Source of the DNA: Deltaproteobacteria bacterium
Lineage (GTDB): Bacteria > Myxococcota > JADLHZ01
DNA: 64,000 nt
Assembly: GCA_020848545.1 (NCBI GenBank)
Contig: JADLHZ010000142.1
Coordinates: 1-64,000 of the forward strand
Direction of reading: 5' to 3'
Shown here piece by piece: positions 34,832 to 42,805 of this stretch. Each line of letters starts with the position of its first letter. Positions within the stretch are counted from its first letter, which is position 1. The translations under genes and the position numbers were made by a program. A model generated the notes under the pieces. That model did not search any database and had not been told where the DNA came from. It saw nothing but the letters and a program-made list of their open reading frames with translations.

Positions 34832-37538
34832 ACATCGAGGCGTGCAAGCCGCCGGTGCCGTCGAAGGAAACGAAGACCATCGCCGGCGCCTTCGCTCCGA
34901 GCTTGCTCGCAACGGTGAGCGCCCGCGGCGACGCGCCGCTCGCGAACGTCGCCGCGACCGGTGCCGGCGTGCCCCCCGGGAGGAAGCGGAAGAGGATCGG
35001 CAACGCCGCGCTCGCCGCCGCCGCCGCGAAGAACACGTGGCCCATCGGATCGCCGGCGAGCGCGACGAAGCTTCGCGCCGGCTCGGTGGCCGGCAAGGTG
35101 ACGTCGCTCGCAGCGTTCGCGGCGCTGAACAGACCTTGGTCAGTGGCGAACCACAGCGCACCGCCGCTGTCCTTGGCGACGCGACGAACGGCGCGCAGGA
35201 AGCCGGCGCCGCCGAGCCGCGACTGCGCGCCAGCCTGCGTGCGCATGAAGGCGCCGGCGTCGGTCCCAGCGACGAGCGCGCCGCCGACTTCGTCCAGGCT
35301 ATGGATCACCACGGGCCCGGCCGGAAATGGCGGCGTCTCGAGCACGAGGGAGGTGAAGCTCGCCGGCGCAGACGCGCGCAAAAAGAGCTGGCTCGCGTCA
35401 CTCACGACCAGCGTGCGGGGCACGTGCGCGTACGTCGCGGCGACGAGCGGCACGGTCGTCTGCATCGACAAGGTGCCGGTGACGTCGCTGAAGCTCGCGC
35501 CCGCGTTGACCGATTCGAACAGGCGAAAGCTCTGCGACGGGGCGCTCGCCGCGGTGCCGACGATGAGCGCCGCCGGCTCCCGCGTCGTATCGATCGCGAG
35601 CGACACCGGCGCTTCGTCGGTGCCGAGCGCGACCTTGGCCCAACGCTCGCCGAAGTCGGCGCTCTTGTAGACGCCGTCACGCATCGCCGCGAACAGCGCC
35701 TCGCTGCCCGGGTCATAGGCGAGCGCGTCGATCGGATACGCCGGCAGCGCCGCACCGAGCGGCGCCGCCGTCGCCAGCGCCGGGTCGAAGGAGAACAAGC
35801 CGCGCCTTTCGACCGACGCGAAGACGTGGCCGCCGTCGACGCTCAACCCCTCGACGCGCTCGTCCGCCGCCGCCGGCTGCGCGATCGTCGCCGTCCAGCT
35901 GGTGTCGTTCGTCAGCTTCGTGAAGACGCGCGAGCGGACGAAGGGCGCCGGCAACGAAACGGCTTCCTCCGTGGCGACGAAGAGCCTGGCCGGCGTGGCG
36001 CTCCCGTCGATCGCGATCGCCCGCACGGGCCCGACCGCGCATGGGCCCGGCGCGCACTCCACGTTCGGGAGCCCGGCGCTCACGTCCTCCCACGCGCCGG
36101 CGACGGGAGCGAGCGTGCGCCGCCACACGCCCGCGGCGGTCGCCGCGTACAAGGTCTGCGTGTTGCCCTCGACCGCGATGACAAGCGCATTCACGTCGTC
36201 GGTGCGCGAGCCGACGAGCGCCCAGGTCGTCGCGGCGCCGGTGCGCGAAAACACGCCGCCGCTCGTCGCGACGAAGATCGTCGCGCCGTTGACGGCGAAG
36301 GCGCGCGCGGCCGCCGGCGGGCCCGCGGCGACGATGCCGGCGTCATCCGCGATCCATGTGAGCTTGTTCGCCGCCAGGCGCCGCACCTCGGTCGTCCCTT
36401 CGGCGGCGAGCAGCACTTCGTGAACCGCGTTCCGCGCGTCGACGAAGATCGCGCGCATGTTCGCCTGCGCGTCGCCGATCGACGCGAAGTCGGCGCCAGA
36501 AGACCCGGCGAGGAGCTCGCGCGCCTGGCCGTCGTCGAACGCAGCGTAGAGCTTCGCCGCGGCGCCGCTCTCGTCGATCGCGAGGCTGCGGCACGGCGAG
36601 CGGATCGGCGCCGCCGGCAGATGCGCGAAGCGCTCGCCCTCCGACACGAACGCGCCGTGCTCGGTGACCACGTGCCATGTGCGCGCTGCCGCGTTCCCCG
36701 CGGGGACGGCGCACGCGAAGCGGCTGCCGAACGGCGCGCCGCTCGCCAAGAACCACTCGCCGACGAAGCGCACGTTGCCGGCGATGGTCGCGCCGTCCAC
36801 GCTCGCCGCCAGCGCCTTGCTCTCGGCGACCGAGGAGCGCACGGCGACGCGAAAAACACCCGCGGCGTCGGTGACGCCCGCGGGAGCCGCGGCCACGCCG
36901 CTGCCGCCCGGCGCGACGAGCGTGTTGCCGGCGCCGGCGATCGTGAGGCTGACGTTGGCGCCCGCGACGGGGTTGTTCGCCGCGTCGCGCAGCGTGACCG
37001 AGATCGTCGCTTCGTGCGCTCCGCCCGCGCGCTGCAGCGGCGGCGTCGCGACGAGCGTGGAGCGCGCCACCGCCACAGGCCCGGCGACGAAGCTCAATGC
37101 CGTCGAGCCGAGCGCGCCCTGCTGCACGCGAACGCCGAGCATCTTCGCCTCGGCTTTCGTCGAGCGCAGCGCCACCTGGGCGATCCCTTCGGCGTCGCTC
37201 TCGACGTCGTCGGGCGTGATGACGTTGCCGGTGCCGGACAAGGTCACGGTGATCGGTACGCCAACGGCGGGCGTACCGATCGGCGTCAGCAGCGCGATCG
37301 TCACGAGGATCGCGTCGGCCCCGTCGGCGGTCGCGCTTTGCCGATCGAACGCGAACGAAGACGCGAGCACATCGACGAGCGCCGAGCCGGACGGCGTGCC
37401 CGTGCCCGAGGGATCGTTGCCGTTGCCGTTGCCGCTCAGGCCGCCGTTTTCCGACTGTGAGGGCGAGCGGAAAGCGCCGCTGCAACCGGCGACGGCGCCG
37501 GCGGCGGTGACCAGCAGCCAAAGGACCACGTTCCTCAT
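34824..37538 (-). CDS. lipoprotein with Big-1-like domains and a beta-propeller
   Basis: A 904-residue protein with lipobox AVAGC (Cys19), then a Gly/Asn/Ser-rich linker. Residues about 45-270 form two invasin-type (Big-1-like) Ig domains, with patterns such as SATADGADAILVTI and AATATADAxG-like turns (DAEGIAQVALRS, DAAGVFRVAVRS). The rest is a repetitive beta-rich region with repeats such as ALVSFDGT, LYAATAAGVWRRT and LFAAMRDGVYKS, typical of YCF48/sialidase-like propellers. It resembles a surface adhesin. It begins divergently from the small membrane-protein genes and overlaps the next exported-protein gene. Confidence 0.8.
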   Translation of the reverse strand: MRNVVLWLLVTAAGAVAGCSGAFRSPSQSENGGLSGNGNGNDPSGTGTPSGSALVDVLASSFAFDRQSATADGADAILVTIALLTPIGTPAVGVPITVTLSGTGNVITPDDVESDAEGIAQVALRSTKAEAKMLGVRVQQGALGSTALSFVAGPVAVARSTLVATPPLQRAGGAHEATISVTLRDAANNPVAGANVSLTIAGAGNTLVAPGGSGVAAAPAGVTDAAGVFRVAVRSSVAESKALAASVDGATIAGNVRFVGEWFLASGAPFGSRFACAVPAGNAAARTWHVVTEHGAFVSEGERFAHLPAAPIRSPCRSLAIDESGAAAKLYAAFDDGQARELLAGSSGADFASIGDAQANMRAIFVDARNAVHEVLLAAEGTTEVRRLAANKLTWIADDAGIVAAGPPAAARAFAVNGATIFVATSGGVFSRTGAATTWALVGSRTDDVNALVIAVEGNTQTLYAATAAGVWRRTLAPVAGAWEDVSAGLPNVECAPGPCAVGPVRAIAIDGSATPARLFVATEEAVSLPAPFVRSRVFTKLTNDTSWTATIAQPAAADERVEGLSVDGGHVFASVERRGLFSFDPALATAAPLGAALPAYPIDALAYDPGSEALFAAMRDGVYKSADFGERWAKVALGTDEAPVSLAIDTTREPAALIVGTAASAPSQSFRLFESVNAGASFSDVTGTLSMQTTVPLVAATYAHVPRTLVVSDASQLFLRASAPASFTSLVLETPPFPAGPVVIHSLDEVGGALVAGTDAGAFMRTQAGAQSRLGGAGFLRAVRRVAKDSGGALWFATDQGLFSAANAASDVTLPATEPARSFVALAGDPMGHVFFAAAAASAALPILFRFLPGGTPAPVAATFASGASPRALTVASKLGAKAPAMVFVSFDGTGGLHASMYE

Positions 37539-37637
37539 TGCGTGCAAGCAGTTTAGCCCCTGCACGACTTTTGTGCGAGCATGCCATCCTCCTTGCAGGC
37601 CGCTCGACGAAGCTCCTTGGAACGAAAGGAGCTTCGC

Positions 37638-38168
37638 ATGTCTCACACCTTGGAAATGGACGCTGCGCCGGAGGTTCGCCTCCGAGCGTTGCCGGCCCAC
37701 TTCGGCCTCGCGGCGCTCGGGCACCTCGCGTTTGGCGCGACGGCCGCGATCGGGCTCGGCCCGAAGGCGATGGCGTCGACCACCGTCGTCACGCCGCTCG
37801 CGCTGCTCGTGGCGATCGTCTCGCTGCTGCCGCTCTTCTACATCACGCTCACGCTGCGCGGCGGTGCACCCGCGCTCGCGGCCGTCGTGCGCGCGAGCCT
37901 CGTCGGGTGGCGCGACTGCGGGCTCATCATGCTCGGCGCGTTTCCGGCGGCCTGGTTTTTGGCGTCGAGCTTCGTCGATCATGCGACGGGCGGGCTCTTC
38001 GTCGCTGCGGAAGCGTTTCTCTGCGCGCGCCTCGCGCTCTCGTCCTTTCATCGCAACGTCTTCTCCGGCGCGGCTCGCACGCTCATCGGCCGCGCTGCCT
38101 TCATCGCCTGGGGCGCGCTGATCATGATGATGACGGTGCAGCTCTGCCACGCTTGGGTGATCGTATGA
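37638..38168 (+). CDS. four-helix membrane protein of unknown function
   Basis: A 176-residue protein with about four to five hydrophobic segments and no recognised motif. AAAGGAG (37625-37631) lies 6 bases before the ATG and fixes the start. Its end overlaps the following membrane-protein gene by ATGA, so they are coupled. It begins a co-directional run that leads into the NadE/ligase cluster; whether it belongs to that pathway is not known. Confidence 0.7.
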   Translation: MSHTLEMDAAPEVRLRALPAHFGLAALGHLAFGATAAIGLGPKAMASTTVVTPLALLVAIVSLLPLFYITLTLRGGAPALAAVVRASLVGWRDCGLIMLGAFPAAWFLASSFVDHATGGLFVAAEAFLCARLALSSFHRNVFSGAARTLIGRAAFIAWGALIMMMTVQLCHAWVIV

Positions 38169-38851
38169 CGACTGCAGCGCTCAACTCTCTGGATCAACTC
38201 CTGCGCGCACCCGGCGACTTCATGCGCGCGCTCGACGGCCGCGGCCATCAACGCGTCGCCACACGCACCGCGTTCGTCACCATCCTCGTCTGCGGCGCGA
38301 TCTTCGGCGGCGCCGTCGGCTTCTACCGCGGCGGTCTGCAGACCTTGTACGCCGCCGTGAAGTTTCCAGCGGTGCTCTTGCTGACGGTGGCGCTGGTGAC
38401 GCCGCTGCTCAGCGCGATCAAGGTCGCCCTCGGCTCGACGCTCGAGCTCGCCAAGGACACGGCGCTCCTGCTTTCAGCCGTCGCGATGAGCAGCGTGATC
38501 ATGGCCGCCGCGTCGCCGCTCATCGTGCTCGCGTACAGCTACGCCATCGCCTATCACGAGGCCGTCTTGATGGTCGTCGGCTGCGGCCTCGCGGGTGGGC
38601 TCGGCGGCGTGTTCTGCGTGTTCAAGGGCCTCGAGCGCTTCGACTACGGTCAGAAAGCGACCGTGATCTTCACGATGCTCGTCGCGTTCATGCTCGTCGG
38701 GACGCAGCTGGCGTGGACGGCGCGGCCCTTCCTGCTGCGCCCGAAGGCCGAGGCGCCGGTGTTCTTCCGCGCGACCGAGGGCAGCTTCCTCGAATCGGTC
38801 ACGACCAGCATCCGTTCGTCGCAAGGGGATTATCGGATCGACTCGGAATGA
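38165..38851 (+). CDS. membrane protein of unknown function
   Basis: A 228-residue protein with about five hydrophobic segments (for example TAFVTILVCGAIFGGAVGF and AVLMVVGCGLAGGLGGVF). It resembles Yip1-like multi-pass proteins in layout only. It is coupled to the previous gene by a 4-base overlap and followed after 12 bases by a third small membrane protein. Together the three may form a membrane complex. Confidence 0.7.
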   Translation: MTTAALNSLDQLLRAPGDFMRALDGRGHQRVATRTAFVTILVCGAIFGGAVGFYRGGLQTLYAAVKFPAVLLLTVALVTPLLSAIKVALGSTLELAKDTALLLSAVAMSSVIMAAASPLIVLAYSYAIAYHEAVLMVVGCGLAGGLGGVFCVFKGLERFDYGQKATVIFTMLVAFMLVGTQLAWTARPFLLRPKAEAPVFFRATEGSFLESVTTSIRSSQGDYRIDSE

Positions 38852-38863
38852 CGCGAGGTCACC

Positions 38864-39229
38864 ATGCTGCTCGTCCCCCTCCTTTATATGGGCTTCGGCC
38901 TCTTCTATTTGATGCTGCGCGTGCGCGCCGGCGACCCGCGCAGCAAAGACGTGGTCGAAGCGGCGATCATCGTCCTCTTCTGGCCGATGCACGTGATCTC
39001 CGCTGACGCGCCGGTCGGCTATCCCGAAGACGACCCCGTCGCGCGGCTCGAGCACTGGCTGCGCGCGCTGCCCGGCGCCGGACCCCTCCGCGACCGCCTG
39101 CTCGACGCGCGAGCGTGGGCAACGATGGCGCTCGCCCGCGGCACGCCAGCGGCCGAGGTCGCGCGCGTGCTGCGGCCGATGTTCGCCGAGTGCGAGGCCG
39201 CGGAAACACCTTGTGATCCGCCCCCTTGA
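38864..39229 (+). CDS. small membrane-anchored protein of unknown function
   Basis: A 121-residue protein with one N-terminal hydrophobic segment (LLVPLLYMGFGLFYLML), possibly a second near residue 35, and a soluble C-terminal half. No motif recognised. It sits between the two membrane proteins and the NadE-like gene in a co-directional run. Confidence 0.6.
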   Translation: MLLVPLLYMGFGLFYLMLRVRAGDPRSKDVVEAAIIVLFWPMHVISADAPVGYPEDDPVARLEHWLRALPGAGPLRDRLLDARAWATMALARGTPAAEVARVLRPMFAECEAAETPCDPPP

Positions 39230-39264
39230 TGGCCATCGTGTCCGGGGTGTATCGCACCGGGACA

Positions 39265-40239
39265 ATGGCCTTTTCAAAAGACGTCCTCGACCTCGATCAC
39301 GACAAAGAAATCGCGAGGATCAGCGAGTGGCTGCGCGCGCAAGTCATGGGCACGCTGAAGAAGCGCGGCCTCGTCGTCGGTCTCTCCGGCGGCATCGACA
39401 GCTCGGTCGTCGCGGCGCTCGCGGTCAAAGCGTTCGGTAAAGACAAAGTGTTCGGCATCTTCATGCCGGAGCGTCACTCGAGCGACGACTCCTTGCACCT
39501 CGGCAAAGCCTTGGCGCAGGCGCTCGGCATCGAGGCGATCACCGAAGTCATCTCGCCCGCGCTCGAAGGCGCCGGCTGCTACACGCGCCAGACCGAGGCG
39601 ATCCGCACCGTGTTTCCGGAGTACGGCGACGGATGGAAGTGCAAGATCACGCTGCCGTCGATCTTGGAGAGCGATCGCCTGAACGTCTTTCAGCTCACCG
39701 TGCAGTCACCGGCGGGCGAGCAGAAGACGAGCCGTATGCCGCTGCCGGCGTACCTGCAGATCGTCGCGGCCACGAACTTCAAGCAGCGCGTGCGCAAGAT
39801 GATGGAGTACTACCACGCCGATCGCTTGAACTACGCCGTCTCCGGCACGCCGAACCGGCTCGAGTACGATCAGGGCTTCTTCGTGAAGCAAGGCGACGGC
39901 GCCGCCGACATCAAGCCGATCGCGCACTTGTACAAGACGCAGGTCTACGCGCTCGCGAAAACGCTCGGCGTGCCGGCCGAGATCTGCAAGCGCCCGCCGA
40001 CGACCGACACCTACTCGATGCCGCAGACGCAGGAGGAGTTCTACTTCGCCCTGCCCTACGATCGCATGGACCTTTGCCTCTACGCGCTCAACCACAACGT
40101 GGCGGCCAAGGACGTGGCGCCGATCGTCGGCATCACCGAAGCGCAAGTCGAGCGCGTCTTCAAAGACATCCACAGCAAGCGCCGCTCGACGGCGTATCAG
40201 CATGCGCATCCCTTGCTCATCGAGCCCGTCCTTCAATAA
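39265..40239 (+). CDS. nadE: NadE-like ammonia-dependent NAD synthetase family protein
   Basis: A 324-residue ATP pyrophosphatase. The PP-loop is SGGIDSS (41-47). The C-terminal half carries NadE-like sequence: SGTPNRLEYDQGFF, then GDGAADIKPIAHLYKTQVYALA, then TTDTY. NadE adenylates deamido-NAD and amidates it with ammonia. This protein has no glutaminase domain and has an insertion-like stretch between the PP-loop and the NAD-binding part (GDGWKCKITLPSILESDRLN). That feature, and its position directly before an adenylating ligase, carrier protein and asparagine synthetase, suggest a paralogue that activates another acid. Starts at TTG 39226 and ATG 39229 are possible, but MAFSKD at 39265 fits the family length. 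Confidence 0.85.
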   Translation: MAFSKDVLDLDHDKEIARISEWLRAQVMGTLKKRGLVVGLSGGIDSSVVAALAVKAFGKDKVFGIFMPERHSSDDSLHLGKALAQALGIEAITEVISPALEGAGCYTRQTEAIRTVFPEYGDGWKCKITLPSILESDRLNVFQLTVQSPAGEQKTSRMPLPAYLQIVAATNFKQRVRKMMEYYHADRLNYAVSGTPNRLEYDQGFFVKQGDGAADIKPIAHLYKTQVYALAKTLGVPAEICKRPPTTDTYSMPQTQEEFYFALPYDRMDLCLYALNHNVAAKDVAPIVGITEAQVERVFKDIHSKRRSTAYQHAHPLLIEPVLQ

Positions 40240-40282
40240 TCGAAAGCCTGCGCCCGCTGCAGGCCCGAGGTACAACCCCACC

Positions 40283-41863
40283 ATGAGCTTCGCACCGCCT
40301 CCGGATCTGCACTCGTTGGCCACGCCGCTCCTGCACGACTACGTCGAGCACGCGGCGCAAAAGCTCGCCAGCAAGGTCGCGCTCGTCGTCAAGAAGGAGC
40401 GCGTCACCTACGAACAGCTGAACCAGCAAGCGAACGCCATCGCCCACGCGCTCGTGCAAGCCGGCGTACAGCGGGGCGATCGCGTCGTCGTGTTCGCGGA
40501 CAACACTGTGGAGACGGTCGTCTCGTTTTGGGCCACGCTGAAGGCGAACGCGATCATCAGCATCGTCAACCCGCTGACCAAGGCCGACAAGCTCGCCTAC
40601 GTCCTCAACGACTGCCGCGCGAAGGTGATGATCACCGACATGCACTTGGCGGCCATCGTCGACGAGGCGGCGCCGAAGACGACGCACTTGTCGCGGGTGA
40701 TTGTCTCGGGCGCGTTGGACAAGGCGCGCCTCTCGAACACGAAGAATGTCGTCGCCTGGAGCGAGGCGCTGCAGCACGAGACGAAGGCGCCGCCGAAGCG
40801 GCAATGCCTCGACATCGATCTCGCGGCGATCATTTATACGAGCGGCAGCACCGGCGATCCGAAGGGCGTCATGCTCACGCACCGCAACATGCTGACCGCG
40901 TGCGCGTCGATCTCGACGTACTTGGAGCTGAAGGAGGACGAGATCATCCTCGGCATCCTGCCGCTCGCGTTCGACTACGGCCTCTATCAGATGATCATGT
41001 GCTTCCGAATGGGCGGGCGCCTCGTGCTCGAGCGCTCGTTCGCGTTTCCGGCGGCGGTCCTGAAGCTGATGGCCGAAGAGAAGGTGACGGGCTTCCCCGG
41101 CGTGCCGACGATCTACGCGATCCTGGCCGAGATGAAGAACCTGAAGGACTTCGATCTCTCGACGATCCGCTACGTGACGAACACCGCGGCGGCCTTGCCG
41201 GTGAAGCACATCACCATGCTGCGCGAGCTGTTCCCGCAGGCGCGCGTGTATTCCATGTACGGCCTCACCGAGTGCAAGCGCTGCACGTACCTTCCGTACA
41301 AAGACATCGACAGGAAGCCGACGAGCGTCGGCATCGCCATCCCGAACACCGAGCTGTGGATCGTCGACGAGAACGGCAACAAGGTGGGCCCAGACACGGT
41401 CGGCCAGCTGGTGATCCGCGGCGCCACGGTGATGAAGGGCTACTGGGAGAAGCCGGAGCAGACCGCCGAGAAGCTGAAGCCCGGCCCGATCCCCGGCGAG
41501 CAAGTCTTGTACACCGGCGACTTCTGCAAGCTCGACGACGAGGGATATCTCTACTTCGTCGGCCGCATGGACGACATCATCAAGTCGCGCGGTGAGAAGG
41601 TGGCGCCGAAGGAGGTCGAAGCGGCGATCTTCAACATCAAGGGCGTCAAAGAGTGCGCCGTCATCGGCGTCGCCGACGAGATCCTCGGCCAAGCGGTGAA
41701 GGCGTTCGTCGTCCTCGAGCAAGGCGTGCAGATGACGGACAAAGACATCATCAAAGAGTGCCAAAAGCGGCTCGAGAACTTCATGGTGCCGAAGCACGTC
41801 GAGTTCATCGCTGAATTGCCGAAGACGACGACCGGCAAGATCAAGAAGACGGGTTTGAAATGA
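40283..41863 (+). CDS. class I adenylate-forming acyl/amino-acid ligase
   Basis: A 526-residue ANL-superfamily enzyme. It has the P-loop YTSGSTGDPKG (about 186-196), YGLTE, YTGDFCKLDDEGYLYFVGR, and the C-terminal catalytic lysine region TTTGKIKK. It should activate a carboxylic acid as the adenylate and transfer it to CoA or, more likely here, to the phosphopantetheine of the acyl carrier protein encoded two genes on. It resembles the acyl-CoA ligases found beside exosortase-linked polysaccharide clusters. The frame is open upstream to 40202; MSFAPPP at 40283 is the best start. It overlaps the methyltransferase gene by ATGA. Confidence 0.92.
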   Translation: MSFAPPPDLHSLATPLLHDYVEHAAQKLASKVALVVKKERVTYEQLNQQANAIAHALVQAGVQRGDRVVVFADNTVETVVSFWATLKANAIISIVNPLTKADKLAYVLNDCRAKVMITDMHLAAIVDEAAPKTTHLSRVIVSGALDKARLSNTKNVVAWSEALQHETKAPPKRQCLDIDLAAIIYTSGSTGDPKGVMLTHRNMLTACASISTYLELKEDEIILGILPLAFDYGLYQMIMCFRMGGRLVLERSFAFPAAVLKLMAEEKVTGFPGVPTIYAILAEMKNLKDFDLSTIRYVTNTAAALPVKHITMLRELFPQARVYSMYGLTECKRCTYLPYKDIDRKPTSVGIAIPNTELWIVDENGNKVGPDTVGQLVIRGATVMKGYWEKPEQTAEKLKPGPIPGEQVLYTGDFCKLDDEGYLYFVGRMDDIIKSRGEKVAPKEVEAAIFNIKGVKECAVIGVADEILGQAVKAFVVLEQGVQMTDKDIIKECQKRLENFMVPKHVEFIAELPKTTTGKIKKTGLK

Positions 41864-42540
41864 GCGCGCAGCCGGACGTGCTTGGCGTATTCAAGCGCGG
41901 GACGCAGACCTTCATGGGCGTCGAGCTCTTCGCTGCCGAGGGTGCGTTGGTGCCGCGTGAAGAGACCGAGATCCTCGGCAACGAAGCGGCCGCGCTCTTG
42001 GCGAAGATTCCAGGCGAGCCGCGCTTCATCGATCTCTGCACCGGCTCCGGCAACCTCGCCTGCGGCATCGCGTCGAAGGTGAAGAACGCGCGTGGCTGGG
42101 CGGCGGATCTCACCGAGCCGTGCGCGGCGCTCGCGCAAAAGAACGTGGAGAAGCTCGGCCTATCCGCGCGCGTGACGGTGAAGCGCGGCGACTTGCTCGC
42201 GCCCCTGGACGGCGAAGGCTTGCACGGCACGATCGACATGATCGTCTGCAACCCGCCGTACATCTCGACCGGCAAGCTCGAGAAGGAGCGCGCCGATCTG
42301 CTCACCACCGAGCCGCGCGAAGCCTTCGACGGCGGGCCCTACGGCCTGTCGATCCACCAACGGGTGATCAAAGAAGCGCTGCCCTACTTGAAGAGCGGCG
42401 GCTACTTGATGTTCGAGTTCGGGCTCGGCCAGGAACGACAAATGAAGGCGCTCTTCGATCGCGGCAAGGCGTATCGCGATCTGCGCTTCTTGAACGACGC
42501 TGCATCCGCGCCGCGCGCCTGCGTCGCCATAAAGATCTGA
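41860..42540 (+). CDS. HemK/PrmC-like methyltransferase
   Basis: A 226-residue class I SAM-dependent methyltransferase. Motif I is LCTGSGN (59-65) and the catalytic NPPY is at 131-134. NPPY marks enzymes that methylate an amide or amino nitrogen; PrmC does this to release-factor glutamine. It lacks the usual PrmC N-terminal helical domain, so a release-factor role is unlikely. Coupled to the ligase by a 4-base overlap and followed by the carrier protein, it probably modifies the product carried by that protein. Confidence 0.88.
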   Translation: MSAQPDVLGVFKRGTQTFMGVELFAAEGALVPREETEILGNEAAALLAKIPGEPRFIDLCTGSGNLACGIASKVKNARGWAADLTEPCAALAQKNVEKLGLSARVTVKRGDLLAPLDGEGLHGTIDMIVCNPPYISTGKLEKERADLLTTEPREAFDGGPYGLSIHQRVIKEALPYLKSGGYLMFEFGLGQERQMKALFDRGKAYRDLRFLNDAASAPRACVAIKI

Positions 42541-42553
42541 GAGAGGAACCCCC

Positions 42554-42799
42554 GTGGAGATCAAAGACAAAGTCCGCCAGTTCATCACGACGAACTTCTA
42601 CGTGTCCGATCCGAAGGCGCTCGTCGACTCGGCGTCGCTGCTCGACGCGGGCATCGTCGACTCGACCGGCGTGCTCGAGGTGATCACCTTCCTCGAGACG
42701 GAGTTCGGCTTCGAAGTGGCCGACACCGAGATGGTGCCGGAGAACCTCGACGCGGTGGATCACATCGTCGCGTACGTGAAACGAAAAACGGGGAAGTAA
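42554..42799 (+). CDS. acyl carrier protein
   Basis: An 81-residue carrier protein with the helix-loop-helix fold of ACPs. Ser37 in VDSTGVLEVI is the likely phosphopantetheine site; the usual DSL is DST here. Start is the GTG at 42554, 7 bases after a GAGAGGAA ribosome site. It lies 13 bases after the methyltransferase and 6 before the asparagine synthetase-like gene. It would hold the activated acyl or aminoacyl intermediate as a thioester. Confidence 0.9.
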   Translation: MEIKDKVRQFITTNFYVSDPKALVDSASLLDAGIVDSTGVLEVITFLETEFGFEVADTEMVPENLDAVDHIVAYVKRKTGK

Positions 42800-42805
42800 C
42801 CCGCC

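Noticed and set aside
41860-42540. True PrmC release-factor methyltransferase
   Set aside because: The N-terminal helical domain of PrmC is missing and the gene sits inside a carrier-protein cluster, not beside prfA.
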